A DNA stretch of 7,471 nucleotides from Candidatus Fonsibacter lacus (GCA_010021145.1 RGRP01000036.1:1-7471), one strand, 5' to 3'. Shown: positions 1-6,699, counted from the first letter of the stretch. Program-made: numbers and translations. The notes: a model not told the origin generated them from the sequence alone.

Positions 1-1728
1 AATGTAGGTGCTAAACTTAAAAGAGGTCAAAGAGTTGCAACAGTAATGAACTATCAATTAAACGAAGAGATAGAAAATTACGAAAAAGACATGGACGCAT
101 TGTTTATGGGCTTAGCAACGCTTGGGATAATGTTTAAAAAGAATTATTATGACAATAATGACCAATGCATAAAGTCAGATTTAATTTACCCCGATAAATT
201 AATAATTAACGATTTTGCTCCATCTTTTGATGCACCAGTTACGCATATTATTGAAAAATATCCGCAAGATGTTGTTTCATCAATTCGTAGTGGTGATTAT
301 ATTAACTTTGATTTTGACCCAAAAGCCCAAGATAGTGCCTCTTTTGATAATTCTCTTGATGCTAACGATGAAAAACAAACAAGTGATGAAGCATCAGCGG
401 GTTTGGTTATTTTTTTAGAGCAACATAATTATTTTGATTTAGATAATGATGGATACCCAGAACCATATATTGCAGTGGTGCATAAAGCCACAAACAAATT
501 AGTAAAGTTAGTAAAAAGGTTTAATGAAAAAGATGTTAAGTATAATAAAAAACAAGAAATAATCAAAATTAAACCAATAAAATTTTTTACCGCATATAAT
601 TTTATTCCTTCACCAGATGGATCTTTTTACTCTATCGGACTAGGACATTTATTATATAACATAAATTCCGCAATTAATTCAAATATTAATCAACTTAATG
701 ATGCTGGAACTTTACAAAATACAGGTGGCGGATTTATTGCTAAAACATTAAATATTTCTGGTGGAATGAAGCCATTTAAATTGTCTGAATGGAAAATGGT
801 TGATTCTTACGGCGGAAATATTCGTGATGCTATCGTTCCATTGCCACACGCTGAACCATCGCAAACCCTATTTGTTTTAATGCAATTTTTGGTCAATGCT
901 GGTAAAGAATTAGCTTCTTTAAGAGATGTATTGACTGGTGAAAATGCTGGAAATATTGCCGCTACTACATACATGGGCATGGCAGAACAAGGGCAAAAAC
1001 AATTTAAGAGTGTATTTAAAAGAATTTACAATTCGTTAAAACAAGAAGTTAAAATATTCTACGAAATAAATTCAACTTACTTGTCTCAAAAGAAATATGC
1101 GGAAATTTTAGATATTAAATTGAACGAATCGCCAAATGTTAAAGAAGATTTTGATTTAAAAGGTTATGATATTGTCCCAGTTGTAGATCCTGAAAATGTG
1201 ATCTCAATGCAAAAGTTTGCAAAAGCGCAATTTTTGATGACTTTTATTAATTCACCTTATGTTGACCAAATGTTGTTGCATAAAACAGTTTTTGAAATAG
1301 CTGGTATTGAAAATTTTGATAAATTTATAATTCAACCACAACCACAACCTGATCCTGCCGTTCAATTAACAATGGCACAGGAAGAAACTAAACGCATGCA
1401 AATTCAAGCTAATGTTCAAATCAAATCTGCTGAATTAGAACTAGAGCAAATAAAACTACAAAAAGAATCGGCAAAAACTGATTCCGAAGTATTAGTCAAT
1501 TATGCACAAGCAGGTAAATTAGTTAAAGACACTGAAATTGCTGAAACTAAAGAAAAACTTGATGTTTTGGATAATATGATTGATGCCGAAACAAAACAAA
1601 AAGAAATGGACGACCGCAAAGAAGATAGAAAATTTAAAGCGGCAGTAGAGCTAGCAAAGCTAGAGAATCAACAAGTTAAGGAAATTAAACCTGAAGCTAT
1701 TGATAATAATATTAATCAAAATGAGTAA
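1..1728 (+). CDS. Phage portal protein, C-terminal part (5' end outside window)
   Basis: This is a portal protein of the kind found in P22-like and related phages: a dodecameric ring at one capsid vertex through which DNA is packaged and released. The frame is open from base 1, and the residues before the first ATG (base 46; KRGQRVATVMNYQL) read as the conserved portal segment, so that ATG is internal and the gene starts upstream. Visible length is 575 residues. Counting from base 1, a GLGHLL motif lies near residues 212-217, followed by the helix-rich INSAINSNINQLNDAGTL stretch and GGFIAK (about 243-248), all typical of this family's stem/clip region. After a PQPQPDP linker (about 445-452), the last 120 residues are Gln/Glu/Lys-rich and predicted coiled coil, like the C-terminal barrel or tail of long portals. 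The next gene starts 3 bases after the stop. A terminase large subunit would be expected upstream. The portal call is confident; the exact subfamily is not. Confidence 0.9.
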   Translation, partial: NVGAKLKRGQRVATVMNYQLNEEIENYEKDMDALFMGLATLGIMFKKNYYDNNDQCIKSDLIYPDKLIINDFAPSFDAPVTHIIEKYPQDVVSSIRSGDYINFDFDPKAQDSASFDNSLDANDEKQTSDEASAGLVIFLEQHNYFDLDNDGYPEPYIAVVHKATNKLVKLVKRFNEKDVKYNKKQEIIKIKPIKFFTAYNFIPSPDGSFYSIGLGHLLYNINSAINSNINQLNDAGTLQNTGGGFIAKTLNISGGMKPFKLSEWKMVDSYGGNIRDAIVPLPHAEPSQTLFVLMQFLVNAGKELASLRDVLTGENAGNIAATTYMGMAEQGQKQFKSVFKRIYNSLKQEVKIFYEINSTYLSQKKYAEILDIKLNESPNVKEDFDLKGYDIVPVVDPENVISMQKFAKAQFLMTFINSPYVDQMLLHKTVFEIAGIENFDKFIIQPQPQPDPAVQLTMAQEETKRMQIQANVQIKSAELELEQIKLQKESAKTDSEVLVNYAQAGKLVKDTEIAETKEKLDVLDNMIDAETKQKEMDDRKEDRKFKAAVELAKLENQQVKEIKPEAIDNNINQNE

Positions 1729-1731
1729 ATT

Positions 1732-2001
1732 ATGAGTCAAATACAAATGCAAGAGTTAAAAGATTGGATTCAAAATCCAGTAACTATTCAATTTAAAAAT
1801 TTTTTATTACAAAGACGCATTGAATTATTAAATGGTGTCGCACACAATTACATAAAACGCGAAAAATTTCAAAACGATATTGCTTTAAGTGTTTTTGGTG
1901 GATGTGAAGCTATTGATCACATTGCCAATTTATTAAATTCACAAGAACCTAACGATTTAGAAAAAATTTTAAAGAGTTTTGCAGGAGGTTTGAATGATTA
2001 A
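1732..2001 (+). CDS. Small helical phage protein between portal and GroES, function unknown
   Basis: This 89-residue protein starts with an ATG 3 bases after the portal stop, with no clear Shine-Dalgarno, so it is probably translated by coupling. The composition suggests two or three helices and no membrane segment. The N-terminal part (about residues 8-18, LKDWIQNPVTI) followed by a basic/acidic helix resembles short proteins that often sit beside the portal in phages and begin with a W-x-x-x-P-V-T type segment; that resemblance is from memory and the role of such proteins is not known to me. Its last codons contain the ribosome-binding site and the start codon of the co-chaperonin gene, giving an 8-base overlap. 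It could be a small head-assembly factor, but nothing in the sequence proves this. Confidence 0.7.
   Translation: MSQIQMQELKDWIQNPVTIQFKNFLLQRRIELLNGVAHNYIKREKFQNDIALSVFGGCEAIDHIANLLNSQEPNDLEKILKSFAGGLND
1983..1988 (+). promoter_or_regulatory. Strong Shine-Dalgarno (AGGAGG) for the GroES gene
   Basis: AGGAGG lies 5 bases before the ATG at 1994, inside the end of the preceding gene. It is the longest Shine-Dalgarno match at any gene start in the window; most neighbours have only A/T-rich bases before their ATG. It fixes the co-chaperonin start and suggests that gene is translated more efficiently than its neighbours. Confidence 0.8.
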
Positions 2002-2338
2002 TACTTCTGGTTACAGTGTTCCTGAATATAGAATTTTAATTTTGCCTGATGTGGTTGAAGAAAAGACTGCTGGTGGAATAATTATACCTGAATCTGCCAA
2101 AGATGATTTACAAGGAGCTAAAACTTTAGCAACAATTATTGATATTGGCGAAAAAGCTTTTGATCAAGGAACTGATAGAGAATGGAAGAAAAAACCTAAA
2201 ATTGGTGATAAAATTTTAATTCCATCTTACGAAGGTTATAGATTAAGCAAAGATCAAACCAAAGATGGTAAAGAATATAGAATTATTCTTGATCGCAGTA
2301 TTTTAGCAATTCAAATTAATGAGGAAACATGCAAATAA
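1994..2338 (+). CDS. groES: Phage GroES-like co-chaperonin (Cpn10 family)
   Basis: This 114-residue protein is of the GroES/Cpn10 family, whose heptameric rings cap GroEL and help substrate proteins fold in the cytoplasm. The first strand (about residues 9-18, VPEYRILILP) matches the GroES RPLxDRVxV region. Residues 22-41 match the mobile loop that docks on GroEL: KTAGGIIIPES keeps the Gly-Gly and the hydrophobic tripeptide (III; IVL in E. coli) that binds GroEL. Later family positions are the IGD turn (70-72) and the C-terminal strand SILAIQ (102-107). It is longer than E. coli GroES (97 aa), mainly through an insert around residues 52-68 near the roof region, and close in size to T4 gp31 (111 aa), the viral GroES used for capsid folding. 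Strong AGGAGG upstream; it overlaps its neighbours on both sides. No GroEL is visible, so it most likely partners the host chaperonin to fold the capsid or another head protein; the client is inferred from position. Confidence 0.92.
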   Translation: MINTSGYSVPEYRILILPDVVEEKTAGGIIIPESAKDDLQGAKTLATIIDIGEKAFDQGTDREWKKKPKIGDKILIPSYEGYRLSKDQTKDGKEYRIILDRSILAIQINEETCK

Positions 2339-3333
2339 TTGATCGTTCTGAGGAAATAGATATTGATATTGGTTTAAATGCACAAGAGCAAGAACCAAAA
2401 GTTGAACAAAATAAAAAATTACCTCCTAATCCAATTTTGGAAGAAATGGAAGAAGAGGAGCTTGAAAAAGAAAATGTTTTAGTTGAAAAATCACCAAAAA
2501 GCGAAGAAAAAGCTTTTTATGAAACTTTAACTGATACAGAAAAAGAAGCTTGGGATCGTGGCTGGAGAACTGGCAAATTTTTTAAAGGCAGGTATAAAGA
2601 TGGAACGCCAAAACCTCATAAAACAGCAGAAGAATTTTTAGAAATTCAGGAAAAAGAAACTCCTGTTTTAAATGAAAGAAATAGAAAACTAACTGCCGAA
2701 AAAACAGCTTTAGAGAAACGTTTAGAGGAAATGCAAAAACAAATGGACGTTATATTAAACGTGCAAAAATATGCATATGAAGAAAATAATCAAAAACGCT
2801 TTCAATCTTTAGACGAAGCAGAAGAGACTGCAATTTTAGAAGGTGATGTTGCTAAGGTTAGAGCAATTCAAAAGCAAAGAAATGAATTAGAAAAAAATAA
2901 AATTTCTTTTAATGAAAATAAAATTGAAGAAAAAATCCAAGAAGAACCAAAATCACAAATACAGCCTGAAGATAAAAAAATATTTGATAATTGGATTCCA
3001 GACAATACTTGGTTTTATGAAAATTCACCAATGAGGGGATATGCAGAAACTTATTTTAGCACTTTATCAGAACGCATTCCTCTTAATGAAAGATTAGAAA
3101 TGGTTACTGAAGAAATTCATTTAAGATTTAGTGATAAATTTAATAATACTAAAGCTCCGAGTGTAGAAAGTGGTAAAAGAGGCATAAATGTTGGTAAAAA
3201 ACAATATACTTATAATGATTTACCTTTAGACGTGCGTCAAACATGTCAATATTTTGCAAGAAAACACAATTTTACATCTGAGCAAATTAAACAAATGCAG
3301 CAAAACGCTGTTAATGACTATTTTAATAATTAA
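2329..3333 (+). CDS. Putative capsid scaffolding protein
   Basis: This 334-residue, highly charged protein fits an internal scaffold that guides capsid assembly and leaves before or during DNA packaging. The N-terminus is acidic and disordered (about 1-60). Residues 75-110 (AWDRGWRTGKFFKG, then an EEFLE segment) match the GWRPKEEFKG...AEEFLER pattern I know from phage scaffold-type proteins, followed by PVLNERNRKL (112-121) and a long predicted coiled coil to about residue 200. Residues 222-240 (WIPDNTWFYENSPMRGYA) match another recurrent element of these proteins. The basic C-terminus (about 283-334) would suit contact with the capsid inner surface. It has GAGGA 3 bases before its ATG, and it starts inside the co-chaperonin gene (10-base overlap). 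The position between portal and capsid genes supports the call. No protease motif is visible. The scaffold role is inference from sequence style and context. Confidence 0.78.
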   Translation: MQIIDRSEEIDIDIGLNAQEQEPKVEQNKKLPPNPILEEMEEEELEKENVLVEKSPKSEEKAFYETLTDTEKEAWDRGWRTGKFFKGRYKDGTPKPHKTAEEFLEIQEKETPVLNERNRKLTAEKTALEKRLEEMQKQMDVILNVQKYAYEENNQKRFQSLDEAEETAILEGDVAKVRAIQKQRNELEKNKISFNENKIEEKIQEEPKSQIQPEDKKIFDNWIPDNTWFYENSPMRGYAETYFSTLSERIPLNERLEMVTEEIHLRFSDKFNNTKAPSVESGKRGINVGKKQYTYNDLPLDVRQTCQYFARKHNFTSEQIKQMQQNAVNDYFNN

Positions 3334-3348
3334 TAATTGAGAAAATTT

Positions 3349-3867
3349 ATGACAAACAAAAATATTGATTCAAATAGAGAAAATTCAAAAGAACACGTAC
3401 AAGAAAGGGTTTCTACTTACAATGATAGAGAAATTAGACCTACTAATCGTGATGTAGAAATTGTAAAATTACCAGATGGCAGAGAATTTATTAGAAAACC
3501 ACGCACATATCTAAAAAGACATGGTGCTTTATCAGACTTACCCAAAAAGGCAGGTTTTATAAGGCGTTGGGTTTCTGGTAATATTCCTAATCGATTACAA
3601 GACTTAATTGATTTAGGATACAAACCAGCTACTGATGATAACGGAATAGAAATTGCTCCAATCAGAGGTGGTCAAAATAAAATGGGCGAAACATTTATGC
3701 GTTATGCCATGGAAATTTCTGAGGAAATGAATGAAAAAATACAAAGAGATAATCAAAATAAAATAAATAATCGTCAACAAGAAAACATTGATAAACTTTC
3801 AGGAAAAGATCTTGGTTTAGGTTCAATGACTTATGTTGTAAAAGATCAAAAAAAATTAATTAAATAA
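3349..3867 (+). CDS. Conserved phage head-region protein, function unknown
   Basis: This 172-residue soluble protein lies between the scaffold and decoration-type genes. I chose the ATG at 3349: a TTG four codons upstream (3337) is open in frame, but neighbouring genes start at ATG just after short A/T-rich spacers (AAAATTTATG here) and the TTG has no ribosome-binding site. The N-terminus is charged and probably disordered. Residues 72-91 (RRWVSGNIPNRLQDLIDLGY) resemble the RWVND..GRIE...AGYE motif of a small protein family common next to capsid genes in phages; a YAMEISEE segment (about 119-126) and a Gln/Asn/Lys-rich helix follow, as in that family. I know no proven function for it. A minor head or assembly protein is the natural guess. 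The conserved-phage-protein assignment is moderately sure; any role is not. Confidence 0.72.
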   Translation: MTNKNIDSNRENSKEHVQERVSTYNDREIRPTNRDVEIVKLPDGREFIRKPRTYLKRHGALSDLPKKAGFIRRWVSGNIPNRLQDLIDLGYKPATDDNGIEIAPIRGGQNKMGETFMRYAMEISEEMNEKIQRDNQNKINNRQQENIDKLSGKDLGLGSMTYVVKDQKKLIK

Positions 3868-3869
3868 TT

Positions 3870-4481
3870 ATGACAAATTTAAATACTCCATACGGATTAG
3901 TACCCGTTAAGAACTCTCCTTTTGTAGAGATTCCTAAAAATTATTACTACATTCCCTCTAGCTATGCAACTGCATTATTTATTGGTGATCCAGTTGTAAA
4001 AACTGGAACATCTAATACTGTAAATGTAACATCTGCGGGTCGTTCTTTTAATGCAGGTTCTTTACCTGAAATTAATAAAGCAACTGCTGGTGATAATAAT
4101 GCTATTACTGGTGTTATTATTGGTTTTCTAGCTAACCCAACTAATTTAAATGCTGCTTACAATCCAGCATCTACTGAACGTGTAGCTATTGTTGCTGATA
4201 ATCCACTTCAAGAATTTGAAATTCAAGAAGAAACCGCAGGAACTGCATTAGCTGCAACTTCTGTTGGTTTAAATGCTAATTTGGTTTATGCTGAATCAGG
4301 TTCAACTATCACTGGTTTATCTGGTGCGGAGTTGGATACTTCTACTCCAGCAACTACCTCAACATTTCAATTGAAAATTTTGAGATTAGTCGACGCCCCT
4401 GATAATGCTATTGGTCAACATGCTAAATGGCGCGTTAAAATTAACAATCACACAGAAGCTAACGCAACTGCTGGTATCTAA
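3870..4481 (+). CDS. Probable capsid decoration / minor head protein
   Basis: This 203-residue, beta-rich, Ala/Thr/Asn-rich protein belongs to a family seen directly upstream of major capsid genes in many phages. The family pattern is an N-terminal PYGLxPV segment (here TPYGLVPV, residues 6-13) followed by a tyrosine-rich strand and YATALFIGDPV (32-42). Residues 78-86 (AITGVIIGF) and 183-203 (ending HAKWRVKINNHTEANATAGI) also fit the family layout, in which the last strand holds small polar residues. Such proteins are usually annotated as structural or head decoration; a trimeric decoration role on the capsid surface is plausible but not shown here. There is no signal peptide or membrane segment. 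The start lies 2 bases after the previous stop with no Shine-Dalgarno, implying coupled translation. A 24-base A/T-only gap separates it from the capsid gene. Confidence 0.75.
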   Translation: MTNLNTPYGLVPVKNSPFVEIPKNYYYIPSSYATALFIGDPVVKTGTSNTVNVTSAGRSFNAGSLPEINKATAGDNNAITGVIIGFLANPTNLNAAYNPASTERVAIVADNPLQEFEIQEETAGTALAATSVGLNANLVYAESGSTITGLSGAELDTSTPATTSTFQLKILRLVDAPDNAIGQHAKWRVKINNHTEANATAGI

Positions 4482-4505
4482 TATTAATTATAAAAATATA
4501 AAATT

Positions 4506-5041
4506 ATGTCTATTATAGTAACTGGAACAATTCCAAAAGCTCTAAAACCCGGAGTAAAAACTTATTGGGGAGCGTATACAGAAGATGATCTTTTAGCATC
4601 AAAACTTGTCAAAATGGAGTCAACAGACGAACAATTTGACGAAGATGTGTTAATTTCACCTTTTGGCCTTTTAAAAACTAAAAACGAAGGTGCTGGTGTT
4701 GATTATGATTCAATGTCGCAAGGCTATGTATCAAGATACCAACAAAGAACTCGTGCATTAGGTTATCAAGTTTCTTGGGAAGCTCGTAAATTTAACAAAT
4801 ATCTTAATGTCGTATCTAAAGGTAACGAATATTTAGCATCTTCACTTCGCGAAACTAAAGAAGTAGACGTTGCTGATTTATTACAGATGCTCCAGAAGGT
4901 GCTAAAATGATCACTGCCGTTCAGGGTGAATTTAGCAATGATGGTGCTTTTGAATCAGGAGATCATAAATATAAAATTATGACTTCTTATTCAGTAGGCG
5001 TTACTGATCCTCGTGGCTATTTTGCTTCACAAGGCGTTTAA
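4506..5041 (+). pseudogene. Major capsid protein gene with large internal deletion and frameshift
   Basis: Two pieces of one HK97-fold-type major capsid protein are present in different frames. Piece 1 (4506 to about 4883) gives residues 1-126: the start (IPKALKPGVKTYWGAY), the E..DEDV..SPFGLLKTKNEG segment, a VDYDS...RYQQRTRALGYQVS region and RETKEVDVADLL (115-126) match in order the N-terminal third of a capsid family I recognise. After that the frame yields only a few unrelated residues and stops at 4910. Piece 2, one base out of register (about 4883-5041), reads TDAPEGAKMITAVQGEF... and ends TSYSVGVTDPRGYFASQGV, the C-terminal end of the same family (TDAPEG...RERYSFGWSDPRG). Normal members have about 300 residues; the two pieces add to roughly 178, so about 130-170 residues (most of the peripheral and axial domains) are missing, with the join at about 4878-4888. 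The 134-aa product ending at 4910 cannot be a working shell subunit. A real deletion or an assembly error are both possible. Confidence 0.85.
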
Positions 5042-5071
5042 TTTTAACAGTTGTCCTATATTTTGGGTAAA

Positions 5072-5090
5072 AGGGAGTGAAATTCTCCCT
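5072..5090 (+). terminator. Hairpin downstream of the capsid gene (weak terminator or RNA element)
   Basis: AGGGAG (5072-5077) pairs perfectly with CTCCCT (5085-5090) around a 7-base loop TGAAATT. It sits in the 71-base gap between the capsid gene and the next gene, the longest non-coding gap in the window and the only place with a clear GC-rich stem. There is no run of T directly after it (GCAACATTATTTAT follows), so it is not a classical Rho-independent terminator; it may act as a partial terminator, a processing or stability element protecting capsid mRNA, or a small structured leader for the next gene. Confidence 0.45.
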
Positions 5091-5112
5091 GCAACATTAT
5101 TTATAAAAATTT

Positions 5113-5808
5113 ATGGCTACAAATTTTCCTAAAGGCGTTAATAATATTACCGCACAAAACATTTTGGGTCAATTGATCCAACCTGATTTTACTCAAACTC
5201 ACACTTATTTTGATGATTTTGATACTTATACAGCAGGTGACTGGACTGTTACCGAAACACAAGCTGGAGCAACACAAGCTTTAGCTAATGTTGATGGTGG
5301 CGTTCTTTTGCTTACAAATAGTGCCGCAGATAATGATTTAAACGCTTTGCAAAAAGTTGGTGAATCATTTAAATTTGAAGCTGGCAAAAAATTATTTTTT
5401 AAAGCACGCTTTGCTGTTTCTGATGCAACTGAATCAGATTTTATAATTGGTCTTCAAATTACCGATTCTACTCCATTAGCTGTAACTGATGGTGTTTATT
5501 TCAGAAAAGATGATGGAGACGCTAATTTAGATTTTGTAGTTGTTAAAGATTCAACCGCTTCAACTGCAACTGCAATTGCAACTGTTGCTAATAATACTTA
5601 TTTAACAGTAGGTTTTTATTATGATGGTGTAAGTGAAATTGTTTATGCAGCATCTACAAACAATAATAATCCAACTATTCTTGGTAAATCAGTTGTAACC
5701 AATTTACCTGACGACGAAGAATTAACAATTTCTTTTGGTATTCAGAATGGCGAAGCTGTAGCTAAAACTATGTCTATTGATTATATTTTTGTATCAAAAG
5801 AAAGATAG
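5113..5808 (+). CDS. Beta-rich virion-type protein, possible lectin-like (ConA/LamG-type) fold
   Basis: This 231-residue protein has no signal peptide or membrane segment. After an N-terminal helix (about 1-25, including an AQNILGQLIQPDF stretch) it becomes almost entirely beta: YFDDFDTYTAGDWTVTET (32-49), GVLLLTN, KLFFKARFAVSD, DFIIGLQITDS, GVYFRKDDG, YLTVGFYYDGV and a final MSIDYIFVSKE strand. The order DDF...W...GG.L.L.......KLFFKARF....D.IIGL.........GVYF.......L.F.........T........Y..VGFYYDG is the layout of concanavalin-A-like/LamG jelly rolls, where alternating strands build two sheets. That is fold recognition by eye, not a database result. Placed just after the capsid gene, it is probably a virion component such as a decoration or capsid fibre protein, possibly glycan-binding. 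The ATG follows an A/T-rich spacer (AAAAATTT) with no Shine-Dalgarno. Alternatives are a tail-fibre-like or minor head protein. Confidence 0.65.
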   Translation: MATNFPKGVNNITAQNILGQLIQPDFTQTHTYFDDFDTYTAGDWTVTETQAGATQALANVDGGVLLLTNSAADNDLNALQKVGESFKFEAGKKLFFKARFAVSDATESDFIIGLQITDSTPLAVTDGVYFRKDDGDANLDFVVVKDSTASTATAIATVANNTYLTVGFYYDGVSEIVYAASTNNNNPTILGKSVVTNLPDDEELTISFGIQNGEAVAKTMSIDYIFVSKER

Positions 5809-5811
5809 GAG
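5807..5811 (+). promoter_or_regulatory. Shine-Dalgarno (AGGAG) for the 5817 gene
   Basis: AGGAG begins within the TAG stop of the preceding gene and lies 5 bases before the ATG at 5817. It confirms that start and is one of three recognisable ribosome-binding sites in the window, the others preceding the GroES and scaffold genes. Confidence 0.75.
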
Positions 5812-5816
5812 CAAAC

Positions 5817-6464
5817 ATGCGAAGAATCGAAGTCAAAATGGATTTAGCCGATGTTGATCCTAATGGTGTTTTTGAAAATCAAACATTAGGATCTGCGGGT
5901 AATTTTAATTTAAATGGAATTGGAGTTACAAATAGTGAGTGGGTAAGTCCTGATGGTTTTGCAAAAAAAATTGGTTTTGGTTCTACTGGCAACATATCTG
6001 GTGTTAATTTTGTTATATCTGGTTATGAAGACAAAAATAAAACTATTCCAATTAACGAAACTATAGCTGGACCAAACAATAACACTGTAGAAACTACTAA
6101 CTATTTTTATTCTATTCAAACAATTTCAGCAAGTGGAGCAGTTGCAACAAATGTTGAAGCTGGTCCAGTTGATGAAGCTATTTCTCAAATAATTCCTATA
6201 AAACGGACATATTCTGACAGAAATGAAAGAATAACTGGCTTGACATTTATAAAAACGGGGACTATAAATTATACAGTTCAACAAACCAATGATAATGTTC
6301 AATCAAAAGATGATAGAACATTTAATTGGTTAAACTCAGATGATAGTAATGTTGTAAATGCAACAACTTCTAAAAATAGTAATTATACAACTATGCCAAT
6401 GGCTATGCGTGTTAAAATTAATTCCTATTCATCTGGTGCCGAATTATTAATACAAGTTAATTAA
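5817..6464 (+). CDS. Beta-rich phage structural protein, function unknown
   Basis: This 215-residue protein is beta-rich and Asn/Thr/Ser-rich with no membrane segment. After a short N-terminal strand (MRRIEVKMDL), the region around residues 45-100 (SPDGFAKKIGF...SGVNFVISGYEDKNKTIPINETIAGPNNNTVETTNYFYSIQTI) follows a repeating pattern I know from phage virion proteins of the type 'itftv.GtdadGn.itEt..Gpn..tv.t...F.tv.si'. A second part (about 116-167, AGPVDEAISQIIPI to VQQTNDNV, then a WL at 171-172) is a further conserved-looking beta unit. Such proteins commonly lie between capsid and tail genes; capsid decoration, head-completion or tail-tube-associated roles have all been proposed for similar layouts, and the sequence does not decide. 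The start is fixed by AGGAG 5 bases upstream. It ends one base before the next start codon. Confidence 0.65.
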   Translation: MRRIEVKMDLADVDPNGVFENQTLGSAGNFNLNGIGVTNSEWVSPDGFAKKIGFGSTGNISGVNFVISGYEDKNKTIPINETIAGPNNNTVETTNYFYSIQTISASGAVATNVEAGPVDEAISQIIPIKRTYSDRNERITGLTFIKTGTINYTVQQTNDNVQSKDDRTFNWLNSDDSNVVNATTSKNSNYTTMPMAMRVKINSYSSGAELLIQVN

Positions 6465-6465
6465 T

Positions 6466-6681
6466 ATGGATTATTTAGTAATATGCGACAGAACTGGCTT
6501 CAAAAAATGGCGCTCAGAATGTCAATATGAATGGGACGGAAAATTAGTTTGGAAAAAAGTTTGGAGGAGAAGACAACCTCAGGATACTGGGATTGTTTAT
6601 CCTCCAGCTCAAAAAATTCCTGATTCAAGACCAGAAACAAAAGATAACTTTATTAATGCTCCTGTTCCTAATTACAATTAA
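6466..6681 (+). CDS. Small conserved phage protein (CDRTGF...PQD...RPE type), function unknown
   Basis: This 71-residue protein has a distinctive pattern found in small proteins of many tailed phages: YLVICDRTGFKKWRSE (residues 3-18), EWDGKLVWKKVW (22-33), RRRQPQD (34-40) and a later IPDSRPE (51-57) followed by an acidic residue and F. Two Cys (7 and 19), many Trp and basic residues suggest a compact beta domain rather than a membrane protein. Family relatives usually read VCDRTGF...S+..REW.G..V....WE.RHPQDF...VP.ARPE. They are encoded in structural modules, often near head or tail genes, but I know no demonstrated role. The start is one base after the preceding stop. Recognition of the family pattern is from memory, not a search. 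Confidence 0.68.
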   Translation: MDYLVICDRTGFKKWRSECQYEWDGKLVWKKVWRRRQPQDTGIVYPPAQKIPDSRPETKDNFINAPVPNYN

Positions 6682-6699
6682 TTTAATTGAGTAAATGAT

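Noticed and set aside
46..48. ATG at 46 as the portal start codon
   Set aside because: The frame is open to base 1 and the 15 residues before it read as conserved portal sequence, so the gene begins upstream of the window.
215..418. Open frame inside the portal gene (+ strand)
   Set aside because: It lies wholly within the portal coding sequence in another frame, with a low-complexity hydrophobic product.
3337..3339. TTG start for the gene ending at 3867
   Set aside because: It has no ribosome-binding site and adds only four residues; the ATG at 3349 with an A/T-rich spacer matches how neighbouring genes start.
3417..3623. Reverse-strand open frame
   Set aside because: It is antisense to the conserved gene at 3349-3867, with no ribosome-binding site or recognisable product.
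4870..4912. Programmed -1 frameshift joining the two capsid pieces
   Set aside because: No X-XXY-YYZ slippery heptamer or downstream pseudoknot is evident, and even a joined product of about 178 residues would lack the capsid middle, so a deletion explains more.
4506..5112. Group I intron or other insertion interrupting the capsid gene
   Set aside because: An intron would add sequence between the two parts; here they abut and coding sequence is missing.
5040..5112. Complete FMN or cobalamin riboswitch
   Set aside because: Only one hairpin and short look-alike strings are present; the other helices and conserved cores of either riboswitch do not fit in 71 bases, and no vitamin-related gene follows.
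5910..6119. Reverse-strand open frame
   Set aside because: It is a shadow of the 5817-6464 gene; the product has no recognisable features.
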